Below, one piece after another: positions 50,271 to 62,720 of a stretch of 64,000 nucleotides of DNA. Below the pieces are notes generated by a model, which was not told the DNA's origin, made no database searches, and saw nothing but the letters and a program-made list of their open reading frames with translations. The position numbers were made by a program, and so were the translations under genes. Numbering within the stretch: the stretch's first letter is position 1; each line of letters starts with the position of its first letter. Source of the stretch: Epiperipatus broadwayi (Eukaryota; Onychophora; Udeonychophora; Euonychophora; Peripatidae); the NCBI GenBank assembly GCA_028023455.1, contig JAQFVV010012489.1, positions 4,698,575 to 4,762,574 of the forward strand, given 5' to 3'.

Positions 50271-51412
50271 GGTACTCAACTTTTAGCTAAAGATGCCACT
50301 CTATGGCATGGTTTTCATGCCAAAACACATAAAAATGCTGTTTCTGTGGCTGACACATTTGAACCCACATTTTCTATAATACAACTTTTTTGTTGTGCTA
50401 CAGAATGCAGGCCGCTATGTCGTGTCGCAGTACAGCATTATGTCGCATAGCAGCAAATACATTTTCCGAATTCGCACAATTTATAAAATAATTACGGCTT
50501 GATGAGAGAGTTTGCATTTGAATTGTATTGAAATGTTGTTCTCATTGGATTTTTTATTTTATTTTAAACTATTGATATGTTCAGATTTTTTAAAACAATA
50601 ATTATAATACTTTTTACAACGTACTGTATTGAACTTTTATTTGGGAAAATGTTAAATATCTATGTTTTTATTGAGTTGCAATTAGGTAACATGTCAATTA
50701 ACGTATTGTTAGTAACATTCCATGAGACAAAGAAGATTCTACTGTCTGTAAATTTTTGAAGTAAAAAAGAGTGGTACGAAAAAAATATCCAGTAAGAAAA
50801 GTCCAAATATACAGATGTTTTTGTAAAATTAATAAAAAGCAAATATTATAAACATGTTTAATAAGTAAAGAAGACATTTGTATGTGTTTGTTGTTGTTTA
50901 AAAAAGTTTGAGTTTCTTTCTTCTGTCTGAGTATGGTTAAGATTTTGAATTTTTTTATTTTAGCATTACAAACAAACCGAACACTAACCCTAAAACTAAC
51001 CCTAACCCTAAACTAACCCTAAAACTAACCATAATGACTTTTACTTTTATTACGATTATTATTTTTTAGTTAAACAACAACAACAAAAAAAGTCATAACA
51101 CAAGTAAAAAAAATATCCGATAGAAAATTGATAAAAAAAAGCTGTAACACAATTTAAAAAGTATACGATATAAAAAACACAAATCAAATTGTAATTTGTT
51201 GATTTTATTTTACATTTATTATTATCATTTAAATTGTATACGTTAGTAAAAAATAATATTTAAAAAAGACGATTTTGTTTTGTTTTTATTTTCGCATTAC
51301 AAAAAAGCACAGAAAAATTATTAAAATCAACGGCCCGGGAATGTTCATATTTTATAGTTTTAGCGTGAAAATGGCGCCATCCAATGGCATCTTTAGCTAT
51401 AAGACAAGCACC
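50271..51412. mobile_element. 1142-bp TIR element with 8-bp TSD, inserted in the Penelope-like element
   Basis: CTTTTTTG stands on both sides (50263-50270 and 51413-51420). The left end starts GGTACTCAACTTTTAGCTAA and the right end, reversed, GGTGCTTGTCTTATAGCTAA. Both continue AGATGCCA and then a partly matching TATGGC...TTTTCA block, giving a TIR of about 50 bp. Penelope coding sequence continues on both sides, which proves insertion. The 8-bp TSD fits hAT or P superfamilies. The interior has no transposase frame. It includes telomere-like repeats (50983-51030) and a repeated TTTATTTTMGCATTACAAA motif (about 50955 and 51283). Confidence 0.92.
50983..51030 (+). repeat. Telomere-like CTAACCCTAA repeats
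   Basis: About five irregular units of CTAACCCTAA(AA), the complement of TTAGGG-type repeats, with A-run interruptions. The array is internal to the TIR element at 50271-51412 and is not at an end. Confidence 0.8.
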
Positions 51413-51690
51413 CTTTTTTGCAATTTAGGAATTATACTCTTAGAATTATTAATCAATCGATTAACATTTGGAGGAACACAAAATGAAATATTATACTTTT
51501 TTTTAAATACATTCTTAATTAATTTAGATTGCATGTTATTTATAAATGGCATAGATATCCATTTTTTATTATCTAAAGTAACATTTCAAACATTTTTCTT
51601 CTTATTAAATGAATTTACTGTATGCAAGATTTGGTTTTTATCATAACCAACCTTTAAAAGTTCATTTTAAGAGTTGCTTTCACATAAATA

Positions 51691-52479
51691 AATGATTTAT
51701 TTATAGTTTACAAGATATCTATGATATTTTGTCACAAATATTATGATATAGTTACAATTTATATAAATTTTCTCCAAGTCTTGTGATTTTTACTAAAATA
51801 ATTGTTTATTGATGATTATGTCAGCATTAAATTTTAATTCATACTTAACCATAACTGAATGCATGGTCATTTTAAAGTAAACATTTCTATTTTTTAAATA
51901 TCGAAAATAAAGCATGCAAATGTCCTATGTATATAATTTTACAGTGATACCATATTATACAAATCTTTGGAATTTTAAAACTACTTTCTTGTAATCTGGA
52001 ATTATCAATAATGATGAGAGTTTTGTTTAAGATTTGAAGAGTTTAATATTATACTTTGGTAAAAGTCTTATAATCGTATAATATTTTGAACATATGTTGG
52101 TAGAATACAAAAATTTCAACTAAACATAACATTAGACCCATTTCTAAGTCTTTTCACATAATATTCAACATAACTGGTAATTCTAAATAAATAAAAAAAA
52201 AACTACTTGAAAACTTTATATTTATAAAATATATTTTTAATTGCAATGTGGAAGTTCTATTTAAACATGTTTAAATAAACATTATTAGATTAAACAAGCA
52301 AATAAATAGACTGTCAAATCTATCTACAAAAGCAGATTATTGATCTGTAGAAGTGAGCTAACATATGGAGACCATTTCTTCTCATAAGAATATAATAATT
52401 TTAATAAAGATAATATCATACAATTTTTAAGTACTCATTTTCCAAATGAAGACTCTTTTCATATCAACATATATACATA
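51691..52479. other. Anonymous AT-rich DNA
   Basis: No feature was recognised. Confidence 0.5.
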
Positions 52480-52625
52480 TAGATCGGTAAAATCACGGTC
52501 AAGTGGTTGTCTCTCAAGATTTATATGACATTCTAACTGGTAGACTCAAGCTGTGTTCCACAGACATTCAGTTCTTGAATTCACTACTCTACCAGTGCGC
52601 TAAATCACACTGAGAAAACAGATTA
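52480..52625 (-). mobile_element. Possible tRNA-derived SINE remnant
   Basis: The minus strand contains TTTAGCGCACTGGTAGAGTA (near 52585-52605), which looks like a tRNA D-arm/box A. It is followed by a GC-richer stretch with AACTGAATGTCTGTGGAACA. A clear box B and a TSD are not visible. It is a candidate only. Confidence 0.35.
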
Positions 52626-53769
52626 TATGTTTACTTTACCTTTTGACAAAACTAAACAAGTATTGATGTAGTTGATTTGTTGAATCCTCTATTTCAAATA
52701 TTTCATTCAGTAAAAGTTTATATTAATTTCTCAAAGTTTATATTAGTTTCTCGTGGATTTACATCTCATGCTTGAAATGTTTTAGAAGGTTCATAACCAA
52801 CATCTGATAATTTTATGTTAATAAATTTTTATATTGCTAAGATTTGGCAATTAAAACTTTATTTTTTAAAATGTTTTATTTTAAAATTGATTTTAACTTT
52901 ACTATCATCAGTATTGAATTCCAACGTCAAGGAAAAATAACTGCCTTGGAAATAAGTTACTAGTAATAAATTTAACTTGCTAAAAATTGTATTTAAAAAA
53001 GAGATTCATTTAATCAATTATTTACAAAAATGAAAACAAGCAACATCTGTTCTGTAATTTGCAGGATAAGCATAAGGCAAGCCATTTCCTATCATTTCAT
53101 TTGATTAATTAGATTCAAATAATTTAATGTTTTCAGGGTTTTATTAATAATATTAGTTAAATGTTAAACATTTAGCTCATGATTACAAATGCATACCATG
53201 AACACATATACATTAATATATTTCCAATACATAACGCTATCTGAAATAAATATCAAATCACCTCAAACATTATTTGTTTGAATTAATTGTTTTGGGATGT
53301 GGGCTCTAAATGTTTATTCGCAGAAGATGTAGTTGAAAATTTCTTATGTTTGAGATTATTTGTTATATATTAATATGTATTTAAATTCATACATATATTT
53401 GAATATTTTATGAATACCTTTAAACCGAAATCATTGTCAGATTTAAAAACTATGAATTACAACAAAAAGTATCTACAGTGTCGTAAATTTACGTTAAAGA
53501 AAGTGAAAATTATAAAAAAATAGAAAATCGAAGCATTAAAAAAAATCAGCAAGAATACAGTTAAACTGTCAACGTAACTTTAAACACGTGAAAAATAACT
53601 TTTTGGGTTAAATTTTGTCTAAATGATTAACCCAATGTCCAATAAAATTTTAGTATAGCGAATAATCTAAAAAGTAATCGTTAAATCAGACAACACAAAC
53701 TTATTTTCTGTTACATGTTTCATGTTCTAATTTTTATTTATCATCCATGAAAGAATGCAGAATTTATCA
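52626..53769. other. Anonymous AT-rich DNA
   Basis: No feature was recognised. Confidence 0.5.
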
Positions 53770-55550
53770 TGATCTATACTCTGTTGGCTATGAGATTTGA
53801 AATTACAATAAAATCTAAAAGTTATATCACAAACACATTCACTTATATTACATACTGTTTTTTTTATATATTGCGTCATGGCTTTTGACATCTGAAGAAT
53901 CATTTTATTTATAAAGTAATGAAGACCATCTCAAATTATATTTCTCTTTCAGAAGATACGTCTTCTCAATAAAAATAATAAATATTTCACTTACTGGAAA
54001 GTCTTTTACATAATCTTTATAATCTAAATATGGTTTTTATTTTCCAAGAAAATTATACTAAAGTTCATAGTAAATATTTTTAGAAGACACTTTCAAAGTG
54101 CAATTCAATAAAGTCATTCATGGTATTTTAGTAATAAATAACTTTTAGTATTTAGTATCAGTGCAATATGTAAAAGAATATATTAATAAGCTTCATCATT
54201 TTGCCATCTATAATTTTAGAGTACTAACTGAACAACTTCATGTGAGATTGTTAATATCTTTATATTATGCCAATAAAATGTCCAAGTCTTTCTTTTATGT
54301 AATAAAGGGAACATGATTGCTGTTTCTATCATTTATATTGCCAATAAAAAAGTCCAAATCTCTATTTCATGTAATAAATTGATAAAATAATTATATCTCT
54401 ATTATTTAATTTGTTTAATGCAATAGTAGTAGTCCTTTGGACTTTGCATTACAACTCAAATTGTCTTCCTACTTAAAATGTTGCCACAATGTTTAAGTTG
54501 ACTAACATTTTTAAATTAAAAATTATCCAGATTAACAGCTAATGATTCTTCTTCTATTACTTTATATAAAATAACAACTTTTTGAATATTAATAAGTTGA
54601 AGCAAAACCATTAAGAATATTGTGGTGATCTTCAGTATACTATTATATTTAAGAGTTAAGAAGATACAATATTTATTTTTACTTTTAATCCCATAAAATT
54701 AGAAGTGACATTATCTAATTTGCATTCCTTAATGCAACTATAAACTGTTCCAAAGACTATTTTTATCAAAATAGAAAAAAAAAATGTTGAAATTATGAAA
54801 CATATTTAAAACCAATTTTAATTTTCAAAACCTCATTTAGTCCTTTATTCATTCTACTATGTAAAAAGCTCTGCAATATAAACAAACATTCACTTGAATA
54901 CCCAAGAAATGTAAACATTGTCCAAATCTGATTGATTATGTGAATTGAATTCCCTGAACAAATACAAAAATTAATATATTCTAAATTAGGCCATTGTTTC
55001 TCAATGGTTTTCTTCCATTTGTCTGACACAGAAATTATCTATTATAGTAGTTCTTGATTATTTAACCTCTTTAATCTAATTTTCTCTTTCTCAATTTTCT
55101 ATAACATATTTAATCTTTATATCATTGGTTTTTGCCATAATAAATAAAAATGATATTTCAGAATTAGTCATCTCTATTCTCTCTAGTTTTAAAATATGAA
55201 AAATCAGAAACAATCTTAGGATTATATGATGCAATATCATTGATCTATATAATCATAAATCATAATTCTGAAACTAAACTAGCACATCATATCGTCTTGC
55301 GTTGTTAGCCGAGAGGTATCGCAGCCGTCATGCAAGCAAGTAGTTGGTTGCAGACGGGTGTGGGTTCGCGTCCCAGCAGATGCTATGACATATGAAAAAA
55401 AAAAACTAGCACATCATAACACATTTTGAAAATTTTCTAAGAATCTTATCAGGATTTTTAATCTCCATTTTTAACATAACGAGGAGCCATCTTAACTTCA
55501 TCAAACCTGGATATTTTATGCAATATAATGGGAAGAAATAGGCTGAAAAT
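53770..55550 (-). mobile_element. APE-type LINE fragment, decayed, split by a SINE
   Basis: Minus-strand frames read: a linker, DEVKMAPRYVKNGD (about 55.47-55.51 kb); an RT region at 54793-55029 (LGYSSECLFILQSFLHSRMN, then KIKIGFKYVS, which matches 'xFPxxFIxIIxxFHxxMN...VKxGVKQGxV' with losses); a C-terminal region near 54.45-54.58 kb (NVSQLKHCGNILSRK, like 'HVxxFKYLGSxLSx'); and a Cys/His end near 53.78-53.86 kb (CNISECVCDITFRFYCNFKS then H). The SINE at 55292-55403 interrupts the element. No frame is intact. Confidence 0.72.
55292..55403 (+). mobile_element. tRNA-derived SINE, copy 2
   Basis: Box A-like GTTAGCCGAGAGGTA (about 55304) and box B-like GGTTCGCGTCC (55363-55373) are followed by GCTATGACATATG and an A tail. 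AACTAGCACATCATA flanks it perfectly at 55277-55291 and 55404-55418 as a 15-bp TSD, the mark of LINE-driven retroposition. The perfect TSD and intact boxes make this the youngest-looking SINE of the window. Confidence 0.95.
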
Positions 55551-58500
55551 ATCATTTAGTCTTCATCTCAATTTTTGCATTATATAATATTTTGTAACGA
55601 AGATGGCCAAAATAGTATTCTCCAATTTATTTAACATATCATTGTCATTCAATAATATTTTTTAGAATTCTGCATTTAAATATAAATGATATTATCACAT
55701 AACTTTTACCCAACAGCCTATTCAATTTCTTGGCCCACTTCTCTACAATAACAATAAATTTAACTACTTCAACAAGCAATAAGAGATTTTATTTTCTATA
55801 TAAAGATAATATGATCCAAATTTTCTGACCATTCATTAATTGTAAGTAATTGTTTGAAATAAAAAAAAACAATAATAGTTTTATTTCCATGCATACTAAA
55901 TATACATTGCTATCCCCCTGTAATCATGATCATTCTGTTATCAGTCCAGTGACAATATTCACCTGGCTAGGCTAGTATGTTGCCACAGCTTGATGATATT
56001 TAATTTTTACCTTCCATAAACTTTTACCACAGATCAGCCAGTGCATAAATTAGAGCACCTCTCTATCATCACCCACATCAACACATACATCTAGTTATAA
56101 CCCTATCCCTGCCAAAACAACTTTTATACTACTCAACAAAGACCATCCATACATTCTCTATCACTATGCAGCATTTCAAAATGTACACATTAGTACCTTT
56201 GTAAGGGAAATTAAACAAAGTATTCTTAACTGTCAAATGTTAGCATAAAACATGGAACAGCCTTCTTCCTGAGGCTAAGCATTATGTGAGGAACTAGTCT
56301 ATGCACATTTACTTTTAATAGGAATGCAAAACATTTTATCACAACTACATAAATAATTCCCTACTTAGATGATACATACAAATGAAGCAGGTATCAAGCC
56401 CTCAATCTCTCAATACCTGCATACATAGTAATTAAAGGATGAGATAGTGATTCTCTATCTCTTTGAGGTGGTACCATAACTTTACCTCAGCAATAATCAA
56501 TATTTACAGCTTCACACATACACACATGGTTATCATAGTATTGATGTAAACTGATAAGTTTTAACTGACCATGAATAAAATCCATGAACTACATTAATTT
56601 TAAAAATCAAGCACCCTGAAATTCACAAATCTAACAATAAGTGTATAATTTTGCTTTGAATTTTTTTTTATATGACAATATATATAAGCTTTCATGCTTT
56701 CTCACTTTTATTATACATTAACAATTTTTTAAAACTTCAATAGTATCTTATGAAGTCAAAATCAATTTTTTTTAAAAATTTACTATGAATGTTAACTATC
56801 TACTAAACATAACAACAAATATATAAATAAAAGGCAAAAGAAATAAATAAATGAAATATTACTCATTGTCTCTTTGGGTTCCTTTGGAGCTAAATTTGAA
56901 TATTTTGCAAGGTTAATAACAATTTAACAGAAAAATACTTGCCTATTGTATATAAACACTATTTACCATTATTTGCTTCATGACCATGGCAAACACAGAT
57001 TTATCTCACTTTAATGATTATGGAAATACATAAAATTACTTTCATCCAGGATGAGCTACATTAATAATCAGTTTTATCATATTTAATCGCAATAATTCAA
57101 AACTGTTAAAAAATAGTCCTGCAGGTTACTTTCGTTTTTTTTTACATTTTTGTTCCCAGGTTCGAATCCAGATGCTCAGTTTAACACATTTAGTCCATAA
57201 CTTTATTTTTACATGCTTCATTTTCTGAGTTTTCTTTTAGGAGAAAAAATTTCAAACAAAATCAGTGTTCTAGATGCTATATTTCCACGTATATTCTTAG
57301 ATTTGATCTCATAAGTGATGAAGAAGAATTGCTAATTTATTTTCAGCAATTATTTCCTGTACATTTGATAAGTGTCCCTTGCATATTTGAGTGATTCAAA
57401 TAAACTCTATTGGCACATTAATTCTTATTGGTGTCACAATAAAAAAAATAATACTAATGATGAGTATTTTAACTACATCTCCAATTAATAGTATTAAAAT
57501 CCAATTATTCCTTGAAATTTTAATTAAGCCACAGATAAAATACATAGTATTAAATGTTTGTTCTTGAGATATCTTCTTTTAAATGCAATTTAAAAGCCAA
57601 ATACAAAGATTGGGATATAATGTACTAAACTTTTTGCTACTGACTGAACCTTGTCATCATTGATTTCAAAGAAGAGACCAGTACACCCATCTATATCATT
57701 TTTATCCCTTCATATCAAGTTATAACTATACAATTCTTAAGTTTAGCCAACTGTTATCTGCGGCAAAACAATCAGAGCAGAGAATAAACAAGCAGCAGCT
57801 CTTGACAGTTCATTTGCACTAGCTTTTATAAAAAAAAACACACCTACAAATTTTGCTTTATTTTTTGTATTTACCGATTCTTACCCACTCCCTCCTTTCA
57901 GTATACCTCAGACAACCTTTGGCAACATTTATTAAATGTTGGTTTTGGTTTATTGACTTCTTCAGCTCTCATTATGTTTATCTGATATTTTTCTACTCTT
58001 ATCTTGACACATTTTCCCACTTTGAACTATGATAAATATTCAACTAAAATAAAAATATAATAGTGGGTATTTTATAGAACTGATTTTTAATAAATAAATT
58101 TTTCTAAACTTAAAATCAAATTTAGAACTGAAAACAATAACCAATTCCTGTAAACCCCATACAAAATAAATTCCTTTTTACATTATACTGCAAATAGTAT
58201 ACAGTATAATGCGTAAATTTCCACGATCAAAAAAAAATCTATATACACATCATACACACATTCATGCACACACATATCCATAATACTAAATACTGATCTA
58301 TTTGTTCATATTCTTATTAGTACAAATTATCCCTCATAATTTCCTGAAAATTTAAACCTATTCTCCTGTAAAGAACTGTCAAACAAATACTATCTATCAC
58401 TTTCATTTACAAATATTATGATTAATATAAATCAACATTTTAATTAAGATATTACAGTGCATGCAATAGTCAATCCCCTTTTCCTCTACATAATAACATG

Positions 58501-61500
58501 CTATAATTTTAAATAAAATACAAACATACTTTTTTCTATACATTAAATTCAATCCACATGTTCATTGGTCTCTCTAAATAAAGCTTTTAATTTTTCTTGA
58601 CATAATTTTTTTTTATTCGTATATAGTTATCTACTAATCCTACTATTTATTTCCCAATCATTAGTTTCTTTATGAAAAAAATCTAAGGGTTCCAATATAT
58701 ATGAAGTGAAACAAAATGTCTCATTTAATATATTTCAGTTTGAGTTTACTTGTAATTCAAAGGTAAATATACCGGATAATGAATCACAGTAATTATTTTA
58801 TTTTATCTTTTATAAGTTTAAAGTCTCTTTTCAATATTATAAAGTAAATAACTTAAAATTTCACAAGTAATAACCAATATTCAATGTCCTCCTTCTTAGA
58901 TTTCCAATATCAATTTTCTTCCATCGGTCATTTTCATACATTTTTTAAAGCATATGTTTCTTTTTTTTTATACACTGGTTACATAAATTAGCTGTATATT
59001 AGTATAATGCATATAATAATACATATGACTTCCATAATTTGGCTGTGTGGTATTACTCTTTCCCACTACAAGTCAATTCTAAGAGGTAGAGATATAACTT
59101 CATACATTTACTGGTTAGGGCTGCACATTCAGGATCTTTCTATTGATATGTTACTTGTTCTTGCCTAGACTAACATGATAAAAGATTTATCATTATAATA
59201 AAACATTTTTATAGCTTCTAATTTTAAGCATTGCAATTTCAAGTCTCAGCAAGGCAAAACTCTTCTTCCACATGGCTCCCTGGAACACTGTTTTTTACAT
59301 CTAACTTGCACTTTAGAATTCCATCAATCCACATTGAAATAAAGTTTATTGCTGAATAAATAACTGACTATTGAATGCATCATTAGCCATTGTATGTACC
59401 ATAATATAGATTATCTTTTTTGTTATTTGCAGTACCTATAATCATGACAACTAATCTATTACCTCAAACACCATAGACAAATATTCGACTGTTTTTCTTT
59501 AATAAAAGAAAGACATAACTGTTTTCTTTCTTTTCTTTATCTACTATGCATTATAAAAGATGAATTTTTTTCTGAGCATTATTTATTTTATATATAATTA
59601 ACAAATATTGTTACATTATAATTTTTTTTTTTTTTGATATGAACTTATCATTCCATTTCCTATAGGAATTGATGCAATTTTATTTATAACATGATTTGAA
59701 ATAGATGAAACCAAAAAGATCTTAAAATGCTCTTTAATTTATGAACAGTATAATTTCTTTTTCTTTACTGTGCATATATGCATGTGTAGGTGCACACACA
59801 CATGTTATTCTTCAAGTTTGATTATGTAGCAGTTAACTTCTTCTAGTAGGATTATGATACATGTATACAATCTCTGACAATATCCTAAAATTACCTAAAA
59901 CAAATTTTGAAATTTATAAAAATTCATTGAAAATATAAAGTTGTTTTCCAGTATGATAATAATTTTCTCTACTATGAGTACCTCATATATAGATTATTTT
60001 TTTTTATATATGATAAATACAGGTTCATATGACCTGCAGTCAGAACAGTGTGCCACTCCTGATCTAAACCCATTTATAATATTTCATTTGCCTAAAGGAA
60101 ATATTTATAATTATCAATCCATGAGTTGAAAAAAAATCCAATAATAGAAGACCATTTTAATTTACACTTCCATTACCATTATTTTCAAAAACTTTGGCCA
60201 AATATTTTAACTTATTATCAGAAATGTGCATTATAGCTTTTGAATTTTTTTTTTTAATATTTTAACAGTTTTGATGTTTTAACATTATCCAGAAAGAAAT
60301 AAAGGTTTCCTAAATTTTCCAAATTTAGGGAAACATAAGCACTCACAAAATAACAACACAAGCCAAATTTAAATATGATTAGTCTTTTATTGATATTTCA
60401 AATAATTCCAAGAATAAAACATACCAAATTAAATATGAGAGTAAAACCAATATTCAGAAATCTTCTTTCATTTATTTATTTTTTTCCAATGGCTTCTAGC
60501 CATTAATTTTCTTCTCTGGATTATGAGTTTTACTTCAAGTGGGTATGTTAATGTTAAATGTTTATAACTTCCTAAAGAGTTCACATCAAAAAGCAGATTT
60601 ATAAAAAAAACTAATAAAATTAAAGACTTAGCTTTATTAGTGCTATTATTTAGCAGCTGTATGATTGTGCTTTTCACTGCTACTTTACATTTACCTGTTT
60701 CACTAAACATGATGAGTTGCCCAAATTATGCAAGACAAATCATTTTTAGATCACCTATGCAAAATCACAATGTCTTTGTGACAAGTAAAATTTCTGTTTC
60801 AAATTTTATTCCAAGGTGAAACGTTGTTTGTATTTTTTATACAAAAATCATAACTGAGTATTCACAGTTTATTAAATCTGTCTCCAGCATTGCTTATCCA
60901 TGCTAATGACTTATGCATAAAAATAAAAAAGTCTGGGTTCAGAAATGTATAAATTACAGTAAAAAATAAAAATGTGGTTGTTTGAAAGCAAGTTAATGCA
61001 AGAAAATGATTTTATTCATAAAAAACTCATGACAATCAAACTTATGCTAATTAAAACAATTGAGATAGTTAAGAAAATTCAGAGAGAACAAAAAATATAT
61101 AATTATATCAAAATAATATTTAGTTTTTGATGAACAAGCTATAAGATACAAGGACGTTCTTTTGATTAATTATTGTTTCTTAATCCACATAACTGGAGGT
61201 TATTTTCTTATATGCTGCATGTGGATTCTATCCGATAACATTTAACACAGACAAACTCTCTTACACACATATGCGTTATACCATGTAGTGATGTTTATTT
61301 TTAAAAAACAACAACACTATATTAATCGTTAATTGGATTAAAAATTTACAACTAGGCTAGAATGAGAATCTCTAGTTTAATAACTAATAAATATTAATTC
61401 TTTTATCTAAAATGATTAGTGCTAAAAATGTGATTTCAGAAAGTTTGGTAATTATAGATTAAATTATAATAATTTAATTAAACAGAGGTATTAATTACAT

Positions 61501-61849
61501 AGTGCTGAAAAGGTAAATATTTTTTGAAAATTAACTTTTTATTTAATTAGGGTGTTTTATAAATAAATTTATTAACTGATTTTTGAAAACCCAATTTACA
61601 AATATTTATGACAGAGAAAGAACGAAAGATTGTATACAATGAATTCAAAAAAGAAATTTGCTGTTAATTGAAAGGAAAATTTTTGAGGACTCGAGGAAAC
61701 AGGACAAACTATTCTTAATATCAGTTCCATACATTCGTTTTATTGCAGCTATTATTACTTAGTGAAAATTCATATGGTAGAAAAAAATCATAAATAATCT
61801 GATCATCAAAATGCATCTTCCAGCAGAGTAAATTAAGTTTTTTTTTTTA
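55551..61849. other. Anonymous AT-rich DNA
   Basis: About 6.3 kb in which I could not support any gene, RNA or element. 55900-56530 is somewhat richer in C than its neighbours, without a recognisable frame. 57150-57180 has an isolated box B-like GGTTCGAATCC with no box A. Open frames of 60-80 codons (59941-60129, 60468-60710) show no family motif. Confidence 0.4.
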
Positions 61850-62720
61850 ATTTCGAGGTTACACTAAATCTTTCATTTCGTCCATTTACTCACTCTGTAG
61901 CAAGTTATTTTGGCGCAGAAAAGTACTCTCCATCTCTATAAAATGACTTAGCCTTCCACCAACTAGAAATGGATTAGGTCTTTACTCCATTCAAATTTTT
62001 CACAAGCACTGATAAGAAGTTTTCCAGCTCTTGAATGCATCCTTAAAATAACACCCACAGACTGACCACCACCTTCACATGGATATTTGTCTTTGCTCAT
62101 AAACCAACTTCAAAGCATTTATGATCAGGTGTTTTTTTTTTGGGTGTTGGTAGATACACCTATTGGACTATTTATAATATGCTGTACTCAGACATAACTA
62201 CTGATCCTCACTCACCTATGCTAAATATGAACAACAGTCATTTGATGCAACAATTCAAAAAATGGTCATTGGAACCCAAATTTTTTGACTTTTCTTTTAA
62301 AGGTAAATCTTCATGCTCTACCTACCTCCTATTTCCTTAAATACCACAGGTTTTATAACAAAATTGATGCTTTTTTTCCTTGTGGCACAGGAAAGAAGAA
62401 ACCCAACATCATCTATTTTATACCTGCACAGCTCTGACAAATACTTGAGAAATTATGCTTAACACATATACACAAAATAATATCACACTTGATAACCTAA
62501 TAGAGGCACTCAGTAAAGGCTCAATACCAGCAGATCATGCAGCAACTTTTTGTTTATATAGTTTCCAGTGCACCAGATGTACTTTCTGTCTTGGAAACAA
62601 CACCACAAGGTACCCAGCTATGTTCTCTAATAAGCTTGAACAACTGAAAGCCAGAGATGGCAAAAATGCACAACCAGATATATGTGCTGCTAAATGGTCA
62701 CTATTAAAAACCTGAAACAA
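61850..62720 (+). other. GC-richer segment with an unrecognised 86-codon frame
   Basis: The segment is less AT-rich than its surroundings. It holds two plus-strand open frames: 62140-62340, and 62455-62715 with FQCTRCTFC (a CxxCxxC motif), then FSNKLEQLKARDGKNAQPDI and a Trp-containing end. Amino-acid use is balanced, unlike the low-complexity frames elsewhere. No protein family was recognised. It could be the last exon of a gene, a processed pseudogene or a transposon piece. The minus strand is also open over 62535-62720, so the coding strand is not certain. Confidence 0.25.

Larger units (their letters stand above)
49838..51690 (-). mobile_element. Second Penelope-like element, split by a DNA transposon
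   Basis: Minus-strand frames give VGYDKNQILHTVNSF and WISMPFINNMQ, then PPNVNRLINNSK (51.43-51.65 kb). After the inserted element comes the GIY-YIG core IIYQISCGCEKFYIHES with a following EHQLLYN (50.16-50.26 kb). The C-terminal part (49.9-50.11 kb) has KIKEAIL and INRQAAN. The order and motifs equal those of the element at 2.06-4.1 kb, but in the GIY-YIG core the usual YIG(E/D)S is YIHES. The RT is not seen, so the copy is 5'-truncated. The 3' tail carries a hammerhead-like motif. Confidence 0.85.

Noticed and set aside
51275-51646. 123-codon plus-strand open frame
   Set aside because: It is the antisense shadow of the Penelope-like coding sequence and runs across a transposon TIR and TSD junction.
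57150-57185. Box B-like GGTTCGAATCC as a tRNA or SINE
   Set aside because: No box A, no cloverleaf and no TSD in the neighbourhood; too short to call.
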